DNA of 42,662 nt from a virus: IMG/VR virus record IMGVR_UViG_3300009091_000025, positions 1-42,662 of that record; one strand, written 5' to 3'. The first letter of the stretch is position 1. Each line of letters starts with the position of its first letter. Under the pieces are notes generated by a model that was not told where the DNA came from, searched no databases, and saw nothing but the letters and a program-made list of their open reading frames with translations. The position numbers and the translations under genes were made by a program. Of this stretch, positions 7,774 through 15,634 are shown one piece after another.

Positions 7774-7928
7774 ATAGGGAAGAAATGCTAAACATGTTAG
7801 AATGGGTATCTGATTACTATAGACTAAAGGATGAAAGTCCTTTAATTGCTAGGGATATACGTAAAGTTATTGTTGAGCTAGAAAGGCTTTGGAAAATAGA
7901 AGATGAGCAAAACTTTAATAGGGATTAA
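7770..7928 (+). CDS. Small acidic helical protein, 52 residues
   Basis: This short gene fills what would otherwise be a 129-base gap. Its ATG overlaps the upstream TGA (ATGA), the coupling used by several neighbours, and its stop lies 26 bases inside the next gene. The product begins MNREEMLNMLEWVSDYY and ends WKIEDEQNFNRD. It is charged and probably two helices, with no zinc motif and no membrane segment. I do not recognise a family. Its coding character rests on the ATGA coupling and exact fit to the gap. It may be a small accessory to the flanking glycosyltransferases. Confidence 0.5.
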   Translation: MNREEMLNMLEWVSDYYRLKDESPLIARDIRKVIVELERLWKIEDEQNFNRD

Positions 7929-8805
7929 TACATACGGACTTTTAGATTTTACTAAGCTTACAGTCAAATCTATTATAGATACTGTTAAGCATCCTTTTGA
8001 TATATGTATTGTAGTAGGAAAACCAGCGGATTTTGAAACAATCAGTTGGGTATTTGATACTGGATTACATACGATTATTCACGATCAGAATTATGGTTTT
8101 CCAAAAGGACTTAATGATCTATATGATTTTGCTTGGAAGATGAATAATTACGATTATCTTATTATTAGTGGGCCGGATATTATAGCGTATCCTAATACAA
8201 TTGATCTACTTATAGATAAGGCTGAGACATCTGATTGGGAATGGATAAGTTCTTCTCAGTTTGATGTAAAAGCCTTAGTGAGTATGTACCCAGAAACTAA
8301 AGAATATTTTCATGGGCCTAATTTGGTATTCAACGATTTTGGAACTGCTGAACCCTGGATGGTGCACAAAGATTGGGATAGACCGGATAGTGTAGAACCT
8401 AATGTAATTAAAGATGTACACAATTTATGTCTGTATAAAAAATCAGTAATGGATGCAATAGGATATATTGATACAGGCTTTTATCCGGCATATTATTCGG
8501 ATAATGATTACGCCCGTAGGGGTGTAAATGCGGGACTAAAAACTTGTGCACTGAGTAACTCAGTATACTTCCATTTCTGGAGTAGAACTCTTCATCAGGG
8601 GACTAGTGTATCTAACGATAAATACTTTAATAATAATAGAAAATATTACATAATGAAGTGGGGTGGGGATTTTGGAAAAGAAAAGTGGTTAGTTCCTTTT
8701 AATGGAGAAAATCCAATTATAGATGGTATCCAGTATGAAGGAAATTTAAATATAAATACTAGAGATAGAGAAATGGAAATTATAAATCATTGGAAAAATA
8801 GATAA
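7903..8805 (+). CDS. Glycosyltransferase family 2 (GT-A fold)
   Basis: The opening TLIGINTYGLLDFTKLTVKS is the usual nucleotide-binding strand and helix of GT2 enzymes. NYGFPKGLND (around 63-72) is the conserved asparagine/glycine segment. ISGPDIIAYPN (around 88-98) occupies the DxD-like metal-binding position. YYSDNDYARRGVNAG (around 197-211) matches the ED.D..R region with the likely catalytic acid. The length of 300 residues is typical. The enzyme should act on a nucleotide-sugar donor. The stop codon shares its last base with the start of the large terminase, so the sugar island and the packaging genes are one transcription unit. Confidence 0.8.
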   Translation: MSKTLIGINTYGLLDFTKLTVKSIIDTVKHPFDICIVVGKPADFETISWVFDTGLHTIIHDQNYGFPKGLNDLYDFAWKMNNYDYLIISGPDIIAYPNTIDLLIDKAETSDWEWISSSQFDVKALVSMYPETKEYFHGPNLVFNDFGTAEPWMVHKDWDRPDSVEPNVIKDVHNLCLYKKSVMDAIGYIDTGFYPAYYSDNDYARRGVNAGLKTCALSNSVYFHFWSRTLHQGTSVSNDKYFNNNRKYYIMKWGGDFGKEKWLVPFNGENPIIDGIQYEGNLNINTRDREMEIINHWKNR

Positions 8806-10376
8806 TGCCAATTGTAGAAAAAGTAGAACAAGAGGATTTGATATTATACGAAATTCTGAGAAATCCAGTCTTATGTACAGAGTTTATTTATAATATTGAT
8901 CTTCTAGAAAACGAAGAAAAATTTGAATATACTTTGTATCAAAAAGAATTTATGTGTGATTTTAACAGCTATGTAAGTTTATCCTGTGCTAGATCAGTAG
9001 GTAAAACCGTAGCTATCGTTGGAATTATTGTTTGGATTTTAATAGTTAATATATTTCCTTTAGAGTATATTATTTATGGAGTACCGGGTAAAGCTCACCT
9101 GGAACCAGTCTGGTCTAACTTAGTACGTAGATTTAGAAGTAACTCTTTCCTTAAGTTTTTCCTAGATAACCGTTCTGGAATAAATAATTCAGAATACATA
9201 TTAAAATTACAAAACAACTCACAACTAATGTGCAGACTAGCCGGGCAGACTGGTACTGGTGTTAACTTCATTGGTCTGCATACCCCATTCGTAATGATAG
9301 ATGAAACCGGATATTTCCCGTGGAGTGCCTGGACAGAGTTGCAACCTATCCTAAATACATTTGAATCTGGTTTTAGAATGATGGCATCTGGTGTGCCTAC
9401 CGGACTTAGAGAGCGGAATGTAAACTACCACTGTGATAGAGAGAACTCTAACTATACTAAACATAAAATATCAGCACTTCAAAATCCAAGATTTACAGAA
9501 GAAGACAGACTTAAAGCACTTGAACTTTACGGTGGAGACGAGACGGATGATTACATTCATCTGGTATTAGGCTTACACGGTAAACCAGTATTTGCTCTAT
9601 TTGATAGAAATAATATGTCTATTAGTAACTATCCGGTACATAAGATGGTATTGGATGGTACAAAATACTTCGATATTATTACAGAATATATAAGCAAATT
9701 AGCAATATTTCCCGGTTTACCAGATAAAGATACTCAATGTTTATTTGGGATAGACTTAGGTTTTACAGAACCTACAGCTATTGTTATATTAACTCTAGAT
9801 AGAAATGGGGTATTTAAATTTCACGGAAGAATAACTCTAAATAAAGTTAATTATTTCGTCCAGGAAAAACTAATAGATTATTTAGACACAAAGTTTAAAC
9901 CCTTTATTATCGGAATTGATGAAGGTTCTGCTGGTAAAGCGGTTATCCCAAGACTTAGAGAACATGAAGACTTTCTTCATAAAAACTTTAAAGAAAGAAT
10001 AGTACCGATTAACTTTTCATCTCAGATTGTTTTGGGGGTAGATACAGAAGGTAAAGAGATAAAAAGCAAAACAAAACCATTCTCTGTAGGAGTACTACAA
10101 GATTATAGTAACAACCATAAAATTATATACTCATCTACAGATTTAGAAATGGTAACCGAACTAGAACGAATGACATACAGTAAGACACCAACAGGCGAAA
10201 TAGTTTATAAAACCCTTACTGAACGGGGTGGAAAGAAGGGAGAAGACCACTTTACATCAGCTATGCTGTGTGGAGCACTAGCATACTATATGTACAGTGA
10301 TGTGCTAAATTTCAAGGTTCGTACTAAAAAATTAGCATCTGCCTTTTGGAATGTTCCTGCTGATAGTTATGTCTAA
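8805..10376 (+). CDS. terL: Large terminase subunit (packaging ATPase and nuclease)
   Basis: This is the DNA-packaging motor. The ATPase domain has a Walker A-type motif CARSVGKT (61-68) and Walker B FVMIDE (162-167) with the catalytic Glu. The C-terminal RNase H-like nuclease has FGIDLGFTEPTA with Asp317, IGIDEGSAGKA with Asp372 and GEDHFTSAM with Asp481, giving the expected acidic triad. At 523 residues it is a normal length. It docks on the portal protein encoded immediately downstream. Its ATG overlaps the stop of the upstream glycosyltransferase by one base. The candidate small subunit lies 5.6 kb upstream, beyond the sugar genes. Confidence 0.95.
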   Translation: MPIVEKVEQEDLILYEILRNPVLCTEFIYNIDLLENEEKFEYTLYQKEFMCDFNSYVSLSCARSVGKTVAIVGIIVWILIVNIFPLEYIIYGVPGKAHLEPVWSNLVRRFRSNSFLKFFLDNRSGINNSEYILKLQNNSQLMCRLAGQTGTGVNFIGLHTPFVMIDETGYFPWSAWTELQPILNTFESGFRMMASGVPTGLRERNVNYHCDRENSNYTKHKISALQNPRFTEEDRLKALELYGGDETDDYIHLVLGLHGKPVFALFDRNNMSISNYPVHKMVLDGTKYFDIITEYISKLAIFPGLPDKDTQCLFGIDLGFTEPTAIVILTLDRNGVFKFHGRITLNKVNYFVQEKLIDYLDTKFKPFIIGIDEGSAGKAVIPRLREHEDFLHKNFKERIVPINFSSQIVLGVDTEGKEIKSKTKPFSVGVLQDYSNNHKIIYSSTDLEMVTELERMTYSKTPTGEIVYKTLTERGGKKGEDHFTSAMLCGALAYYMYSDVLNFKVRTKKLASAFWNVPADSYV

Positions 10377-10388
10377 TAGGAGAGAACT

Positions 10389-11882
10389 ATGAGCAATGAA
10401 ATGAGAAAATTAGCCGAAGCCCAATATACTATTTGGGATACCTATGGTTATAAAGGTAAAACCAGCGGTGTATGGTCACCATCTGATGTAGATAAACTGG
10501 AAGCCGTAGACTTTAAAGAATTCCACAAGTTGGTAGATCAATGCCGTTTTTATTATAGAAAAGACCCAATTGCGGGTACAGTCGTAAATAAATTGGTTGA
10601 AATAGGAGTAACAGATATTTCACTAGAAAAGAAAGGGCTGTCCCCTAATGAACTTAGGATATTTACAAGTATTTTAGGTAAAGTAAAAGAATTTTTAGAG
10701 AATTGTGCATTAGAATATTTAGTCTCAGGTTTGGTTATTCCAGAGATTAAGTATGCGTCTGTTACAAAAGAACAGCTTACAGATTTAGGTATAAAGAAAT
10801 ACACTACTCTAACATTACCAGTTTCCATGTGGTTGCGTGACCCTAAAACAATAAAGATAAACTCCACAATGGTAACTGATGAGCCGTCTTATTACGTGAT
10901 TTTACCAGAACAGTTAATAATGTTTATTCAGAACAAGGGTGTTTACCCAGATGGTAATGAAGATATAGCACTATATAATGAACTCTTGACTTATTACCCA
11001 GAGTTTGTACTACAGGTAATGAGTGGTAAGAAAGAAATCTTACTAGAGAATAATCTGATAGTAAGAAGAAAAGTATTATCAGATTCTCCGTATCCTACTC
11101 AGTATTTGTTACCTGCTATTGAGGCGCTTAAACATAAAAGAAATTTGCGTAGGATGGACTACTCTATTGCATCTAGAGTTATTAGTGCTATTATGTTAGT
11201 CAGATTAGGCAATGATGAATTTCCTGTTACAGAGGATGATGAGAGTGTTTTTGAAAATATCCGAAGTCAAATGACCTGGAGAAACTCATATGGTAGAGAT
11301 ATAGAACGTATTTTCCAGTTATTCGGCAATCATACGTTAGATATAGAATGGGTATTCCCTCCAGTAGAAGCTTTACTAGATGATGCGAAATATAGAGAAG
11401 TAAATCAGGATATATTCTTTGGTTTAGGATTTCCTAGAATATTAACTACTGGTGAAACAGAGAGGACACAAACGTCTGACCCAGAGTTTGCTACAATGTC
11501 TCCAACTAAAACTATAGAGAATATACAGAGTAAATTACTCCCTATAGCACAAGCAATTATGAGAGATACAGCACTGAGCAATGGACTTAAAGACTATCCT
11601 AAAGTTAAATTCAGTCCTGTAAATCTGCATGCGTTTGCTACTTTTGTTACAGCAATGGTTTCTCTTTATAATACTGGTAATATTTCTAGAACTACTTTGG
11701 ACGAGTTGTTTGGATTCAACTGGGAAGATGAAATGGAATTGAAAGAAGGGGAACAAAAAATTATGGAAGATTCTGGATTACCAGAATTCTCTCCACAGCC
11801 GTTTTCTCCACAACCAGGGAACCCACAACAGAATAATAACCAAAAACCTCCCGCAAAAGAACAGAAAAATACCGAAAAATAA
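10389..11882 (+). CDS. Portal protein
   Basis: AGGAG precedes the ATG by about 7 bases. The 497-residue length and position directly after the large terminase and before the protease-scaffold indicate the portal, the dodecameric ring at the capsid vertex through which DNA enters and leaves. Internal features agree: an N-terminal mixed domain, a long helix region (AIEALKHKRNLRRMDYSIASRVISA) matching the wing/stem area, and FGLGFPRILTTGETERTQ, a loop type seen in phage portals. The last 35 residues are Pro/Gln/Asn-rich with a tandem FSPQP and look disordered. The identification rests mainly on context and overall form. Confidence 0.85.
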   Translation: MSNEMRKLAEAQYTIWDTYGYKGKTSGVWSPSDVDKLEAVDFKEFHKLVDQCRFYYRKDPIAGTVVNKLVEIGVTDISLEKKGLSPNELRIFTSILGKVKEFLENCALEYLVSGLVIPEIKYASVTKEQLTDLGIKKYTTLTLPVSMWLRDPKTIKINSTMVTDEPSYYVILPEQLIMFIQNKGVYPDGNEDIALYNELLTYYPEFVLQVMSGKKEILLENNLIVRRKVLSDSPYPTQYLLPAIEALKHKRNLRRMDYSIASRVISAIMLVRLGNDEFPVTEDDESVFENIRSQMTWRNSYGRDIERIFQLFGNHTLDIEWVFPPVEALLDDAKYREVNQDIFFGLGFPRILTTGETERTQTSDPEFATMSPTKTIENIQSKLLPIAQAIMRDTALSNGLKDYPKVKFSPVNLHAFATFVTAMVSLYNTGNISRTTLDELFGFNWEDEMELKEGEQKIMEDSGLPEFSPQPFSPQPGNPQQNNNQKPPAKEQKNTEK

Positions 11883-11918
11883 CTAGAAAATTTAATAGTA
11901 AATGAGTTAAATCATACA

Positions 11919-12431
11919 ATGAAAAAGTGTATTATATGTGGTAAACATAAAGAAGAGTCTGAGTTTCATAAGAGTAGGGGTAATAAGGATGGGTTACATT
12001 CTTACTGTAAAATTTGTAACAGAGAACATTCAAAAAAATGGCGCAATAAAGATATAGATAAGACTAGAATATATTATAATAATTATTATAAGGATAATCC
12101 AGAAAAGTTTAAAGTATATAAAAAGAAATATTATGAAAAAAATAAAGAAAGTCTTAAAGAATATGCTAAAAATTATGAAAACAGATACAATAAGTATGGA
12201 ATTACTGTTGAAGAATATAACCGATTATTTGAAAAACAAGGCGGGTGTTGTAGTATATGCAAGAAACACCAATCTGAATTTAAAAAGACATTGGCAGTAG
12301 ATCATGATCATAAAACAGGTAGAGTTAGAGGTTTACTTTGTAGTAATTGTAATATCGCAATTGGCTTGTTTAATGAGAATAAGCACATGATTTTCAGTGC
12401 TTTTGAATATTTAAATTCATTTCCTGAATAA
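11919..12431 (+). CDS. HNH endonuclease, recombination endonuclease VII family
   Basis: The C-terminal half has the endonuclease VII pattern: YGITVEEYNRLFEKQGGCC, a CxxC pair, the His-rich catalytic DHDHKTGRVRG, then a second CxxC (LLCSNCNIAIG). An additional N-terminal zinc knuckle (CIIC, then CKIC) and a lysine/tyrosine-rich linker (about 50-85) complete it. T4 endonuclease VII resolves branched DNA; free-standing relatives in phages often behave as mobile HNH elements. Its insertion between portal and protease, genes that are usually adjacent, fits that. No strong ribosome-binding site is visible. An alternative role in packaging-linked DNA debranching is possible. Confidence 0.85.
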   Translation: MKKCIICGKHKEESEFHKSRGNKDGLHSYCKICNREHSKKWRNKDIDKTRIYYNNYYKDNPEKFKVYKKKYYEKNKESLKEYAKNYENRYNKYGITVEEYNRLFEKQGGCCSICKKHQSEFKKTLAVDHDHKTGRVRGLLCSNCNIAIGLFNENKHMIFSAFEYLNSFPE

Positions 12432-12458
12432 CTTTTAGCATTTTTTAACCATTTATAC

Positions 12459-12472
12459 TATAATATATATGA
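12459..12472 (+). promoter_or_regulatory. Candidate promoter, -10-like TATAAT upstream of head genes
   Basis: TATAATATATATGA lies in the gap after the HNH gene. With an 18-base spacer, TTAGCA (12435-12440) is a 4/6 match to a -35 box. A very similar 14-mer occurs upstream of the lysis cassette at 32913. Promoter activity is inferred from sequence only. Confidence 0.35.
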
Positions 12473-12480
12473 ATATAATT

Positions 12481-12500
12481 CGTGGAATATTTGTTCCATG
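12481..12500 (+). promoter_or_regulatory. Leader hairpin before protease-scaffold gene
   Basis: TGGAA and TTCCA form a perfect 5-bp stem around a 6-base loop, extended by one G-U and one C-G pair to 7 bp. It ends just before the GAGG ribosome-binding site (12506-12509). It lies downstream of the candidate promoter at 12459 and so would be in the mRNA leader; it could affect initiation or mRNA stability. Confidence 0.35.
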
Positions 12501-12515
12501 TTATTGAGGTTTATC

Positions 12516-13529
12516 ATGACTGATAACAAATTTTATTTAACTACTGAATTCGAATTTTTGGAAGACGAATCTCCCGATTTGGGGGAGGAGTTTTCCGCTA
12601 TCAGTTTAAATCCATTTTTTCAGTGGGCTAAAATAGTTGTTACAGATGATTTACCAAATGCTAATAGTAAGCGCATCCCTCAAGAAGAGTTCGATAATTT
12701 AATTAAAACAGGGATTAATGCACCTATTAAAATGGCACAGAAGGAGATTTCTCCTGGTCATAAAGAAGCATTTGGAAATCCAATCGGTGTAATAGCTAAT
12801 TTAACAAAAGAGGCTAATAGAATCATAGCCCTAGCCGCTTTATGGAAGAAAGAAAGACCAGATGATATTGCTAAATTAAAAGAAATGTACTTGAATGGAA
12901 ATCCTCCTAATGTTTCCTGGGAAATATCCTACACAGAAGCATCCATAAAAGACGATGGTACAGAGGACTTGTTAGGAACTTCCTTAGATGGTTTAGCAAT
13001 TGTAGGTCTTCCGGCATACCAGGGCAGAACTTCTTTTGTTGCAATGTCTTCTGAAAACATAAATTCTGATAAGGAGAGTGAAACTTTGGAAGAAATTGAA
13101 CAACTTAAGCTAAAAATTGAGCAGTTAGAAAGTGAACTCGCACAGTTGAAGGCAGAAAAAGAAACGTTACAAAGCTCTTTAGAGACAGCCCAAGCAGAAA
13201 CTACTGAACTGAAAACTTTTAAAGATACAGTTGAAAAAGAAAAAGCAGATTTGGAGAAATTGGAAACAATTAAAGCTAAATTTGTAGAAGCTGGCATTTC
13301 TAAAGATGAGAGTTATTTTACCGAGAAAAAGGAAACCCTTTTAGCACTTGCTGAAGATGAATTAGATTTCATGATTCAGGAGATTACAGCATTTAGCAAA
13401 ACTGCTGTGTCGTCTACTAAAGGGCCTAAAATTCCCGATGTGAAAAACACAAACAATGAAGACGAAGATGATTTGTCTGATCCTAAGAATTTAGCTAAAG
13501 CTTTAAAGGCTTTAAGAGCTAAGACGTAA
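12516..13529 (+). CDS. Prohead protease fused to scaffold
   Basis: Start chosen at ATG 12516, with GAGG 6 bases upstream, rather than ATG 12498, which lies in the leader hairpin. The product is 337 residues. Residues 1-180 look like a serine-type capsid maturation protease: GHKEAFGNPIGVI offers His82 and PNVSWEISYTE offers Ser134, followed by LDGLAIVGLPAY. Residues 185-265 are a highly charged coiled coil (EEIEQLKLKIEQLESELAQL), as expected of a scaffold. The C-terminus is acidic, then basic (DPKNLAKALKALRAKT), a likely capsid-binding tail. The protease would cut the scaffold and itself after assembly. The catalytic residues are proposed by position in the family. Confidence 0.8.
   Translation: MTDNKFYLTTEFEFLEDESPDLGEEFSAISLNPFFQWAKIVVTDDLPNANSKRIPQEEFDNLIKTGINAPIKMAQKEISPGHKEAFGNPIGVIANLTKEANRIIALAALWKKERPDDIAKLKEMYLNGNPPNVSWEISYTEASIKDDGTEDLLGTSLDGLAIVGLPAYQGRTSFVAMSSENINSDKESETLEEIEQLKLKIEQLESELAQLKAEKETLQSSLETAQAETTELKTFKDTVEKEKADLEKLETIKAKFVEAGISKDESYFTEKKETLLALAEDELDFMIQEITAFSKTAVSSTKGPKIPDVKNTNNEDEDDLSDPKNLAKALKALRAKT
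13086..13529 (+). CDS. Possible nested scaffold protein from an internal TTG start
   Basis: Within the protease-scaffold gene, a strong ribosome-binding site AAGGAG (13071-13076) stands 9 bases before an in-frame TTG (codon 191, LEEIEQLKLK). Starting there would give a 147-residue protein consisting of exactly the coiled-coil scaffold without the protease. Lambda uses the same arrangement, with Nu3 nested in C. The site and frame are seen directly. That it is used is inference, and TTG is a weaker start than ATG. Confidence 0.4.
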   Translation: MEEIEQLKLKIEQLESELAQLKAEKETLQSSLETAQAETTELKTFKDTVEKEKADLEKLETIKAKFVEAGISKDESYFTEKKETLLALAEDELDFMIQEITAFSKTAVSSTKGPKIPDVKNTNNEDEDDLSDPKNLAKALKALRAKT

Positions 13530-13550
13530 TTTGGAGGTTTAAAAAATATT

Positions 13551-14117
13551 ATGGAACTCAATCAAATTGGCGATATCATAATCGGCGCAGTTGCGATGGA
13601 TAACATCGTAGAGGGTCGATTTGTAGTGTTAGCCTCGCATTCTTTGAGTAAAGACTATGGTAGCCAGAGCGATCTCCCCGGAGCTAGACTCCCTGTGAAC
13701 TCGACTGAGGCTTCCAGAGCTAAGTACATTACGAAGTTTGAGCAGGACAATCGCAGTTTACCGATCTACCAACCCAACCCGGCATATTCTTTTGCTTTGC
13801 GCTACGGTTTTGACCAAGCCGAGAATGCACCATTCAGTGCTGATGTGTATATCACCCATCCTGGTGTCCAGGTTGGAAGAACCATTCCGTCAGGTTCTAA
13901 TCTAGCTTTGCATGGTGAGGGTATTTATACAATCCCCTCCGGTGCTTGGATTTCTAGTGCGAACCTGAAAGTCCCTGGTGCTACGTTTACGATTGCTAAC
14001 AGAGCAGATGACACAACCAATGCTGGTAAAGTGAAGACCAGTGCATCCAATGTTATTGGTGAGGTTGTGCGCTACAATGCGAGCAATGATGACCTGACGA
14101 TCAGGGTCTATGGATAA
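13551..14117 (+). CDS. Probable head decoration or stabilisation protein
   Basis: GGAGG lies about 12 bases before the ATG. The 188-residue protein sits directly before the major capsid gene, the usual place for a decoration protein. It is Gly/Ser/Ala-rich with short beta segments and opens with GDIIIGAVAMDNIVEGRFVV, like the decoration proteins whose first strand packs on the capsid. GTFTIANRADDTTNAG-like turns and the closing DDLTIRVYG fit a small beta-barrel. Base composition and codon choice are visibly more GC-rich than the flanking genes, as in the capsid gene, suggesting selection for high expression. Function is assigned by position and form. Confidence 0.6.
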   Translation: MELNQIGDIIIGAVAMDNIVEGRFVVLASHSLSKDYGSQSDLPGARLPVNSTEASRAKYITKFEQDNRSLPIYQPNPAYSFALRYGFDQAENAPFSADVYITHPGVQVGRTIPSGSNLALHGEGIYTIPSGAWISSANLKVPGATFTIANRADDTTNAGKVKTSASNVIGEVVRYNASNDDLTIRVYG

Positions 14118-14131
14118 TGGAGGATTATACA

Positions 14132-15052
14132 ATGGCTGATGAATTGAAAGTTAAAGAAGCTATGGCATCGTTGATGTCTGATAAAAGCAGACGTGACGAA
14201 CTTGCCGAAATGATTACCGAGTATGTACAGCCCAATCATATCACAACCGATTTTGTTGGAATGCTGTTGAATACTCGTAGCCTCAAGCCGGGAGATTCTC
14301 TGGTCAAGAAACTCCGCAAAGGTTTGCAGGTTCATACTTTAGTTCCCGGTACAATCCATATGGCACACGAAGTCACCGTGACTGATCGTGTTAACTACAT
14401 GCTGGACGGTGCTGACGTGAAAGTCACCTGGAATGAGTGGGAAATGGAAGCTGGTGAAATTGGTACGGTTGATGAGATTCGTGGAGAAATGTTGGCAAAG
14501 CTACGAGACTTCTATTACAATAAGGTCTTTACTGCTTTGACTACGGTCTGGACAGCAGTTAATACTCCTAGTAACTTTACTTCTGTTGGTGGCGCTATTA
14601 CTGCTACTGTACTAGAAGATGCTATTGATCGTATTAATCAGACTACTCCTGGTGTGAAAGCTGTGGTTGGTACGAGAGTTGCCATGACTCCGATCACCAA
14701 ATTTGGTGCATTTTGGAATGATGGCGCTACTTCCGCAACTGTTGTGGGTGTTGACTCCCAGTTAGAGGAAGTGGTTCAGAGAGGTATGTTAGGTCGTTAT
14801 TATGGTGCACCTTTGATCGTATTGGATCAGGTGTATGATAATCTGGAATCTAATACTGCTATGTTGCCTACGGACAAAGTTCTTGTCCTGGGGCAGAATG
14901 TTGGTGAATTCATCACTTACGGTGAAGTTAAAACCAAGCAGTACGAAGACCCACGCCCTACCCCGCCTCAGTGGTTCTTGGAACTCTATCAGCAGTTTGC
15001 TCTGCTTGTTTGGAATGCACAGGGCTTATACGTAATCGGAGGCCTGTCATAA
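14132..15052 (+). CDS. Major capsid protein, HK97-type
   Basis: Start chosen at ATG 14132 (MADELKVKEAM) because GGAGG (14119-14123) sits 8 bases upstream; an ATG at 14117 would place that site inside the gene. The product is 306 residues, typical for an HK97-fold capsid subunit. N-terminal residues 1-45 are helical. A basic loop (LVKKLRKGLQVH) follows, then a spine-helix region (VDEIRGEMLAKLRDFYYNKVF), an A-domain with TPGVKAVVGTRVAM, and a closing strand (QFALLVWNAQGLYVIGG). The position between decoration protein and neck genes, the terminator downstream and the more GC-rich codons all support a highly expressed structural gene. Confidence 0.85.
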   Translation: MADELKVKEAMASLMSDKSRRDELAEMITEYVQPNHITTDFVGMLLNTRSLKPGDSLVKKLRKGLQVHTLVPGTIHMAHEVTVTDRVNYMLDGADVKVTWNEWEMEAGEIGTVDEIRGEMLAKLRDFYYNKVFTALTTVWTAVNTPSNFTSVGGAITATVLEDAIDRINQTTPGVKAVVGTRVAMTPITKFGAFWNDGATSATVVGVDSQLEEVVQRGMLGRYYGAPLIVLDQVYDNLESNTAMLPTDKVLVLGQNVGEFITYGEVKTKQYEDPRPTPPQWFLELYQQFALLVWNAQGLYVIGGLS

Positions 15053-15067
15053 GACTGGCTTTTAAAA

Positions 15068-15091
15068 TGGGAGGGTTTATAAACCCTCCCA
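15068..15091 (+). terminator. Hairpin after capsid gene
   Basis: This is a perfect 24-base palindrome: 12 bases TGGGAGGGTTTA followed by their reverse complement; the flanking A/T adds one pair. The GGGAGGG/CCCTCCC stem is strong, but the sequence after it (TATACCTATACAATTT) has only a weak U-tract. It may attenuate transcription or protect the 3' end of capsid mRNA rather than stop it fully. Confidence 0.65.
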
Positions 15092-15136
15092 TATACCTAT
15101 ACAATTTAATATAAAAACAAAAGAAAGGATCATAAA

Positions 15137-15634
15137 ATGAGCGAAGGTTTAAGTGTATATTCTCTAATGCAGACAGGAAAGCCTTATAAGTCGTATATCA
15201 AAACAGTTTTAGCGAAAGTGTATGTCAATGTTTGGGACTCCTTTGAAAATAAGAAAGTTGGATTAATTATCGAGGGGAATCCTAGCGCCCAACCAGAAGA
15301 GTGTATTATTGATGTATGGAATGAGCAAGAGGATGTTTTTTTCAAGAGGGCTAATAAAAGACAGTTAGATACTGGATACATTATTCCTCATACTAGGGTT
15401 GATATCCCAGTAGAAAAATCTCCTAATGATTTTACTGAAGATGAACTAATTAACGTACTAAATAGCAGATTTTTATCCTTACAGAGTACGGTTAATAAGA
15501 TGACATCTGTAGCACCAATATTTCGTTTAATCGAATTAGCGGAAAAGCAGGAAAAATCAGAAAAAATTATTAATTTCCTAAAAGGGAAGTTATCTGAATT
15601 ACAACTACGTGAATATCAAGCAGAAGAGGTTTAA
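15137..15634 (+). CDS. Hypothetical virion-cluster protein, 165 residues
   Basis: AAAGGA is 7-8 bases before the ATG. The N-terminal half looks like a small beta domain (TVLAKVYVNVWDSFENKKVGL) and the C-terminal part is helical (RLIELAEKQEKSEKIINFLKGKLSELQ). It lies between the major capsid protein and the head-tail adaptor, where phages often place small virion or linker proteins. I recognise no family. Its stop is adjacent to the ATG of the next gene, suggesting coupling. A capsid-associated or connector role is inferred from position only. Confidence 0.6.
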   Translation: MSEGLSVYSLMQTGKPYKSYIKTVLAKVYVNVWDSFENKKVGLIIEGNPSAQPEECIIDVWNEQEDVFFKRANKRQLDTGYIIPHTRVDIPVEKSPNDFTEDELINVLNSRFLSLQSTVNKMTSVAPIFRLIELAEKQEKSEKIINFLKGKLSELQLREYQAEEV

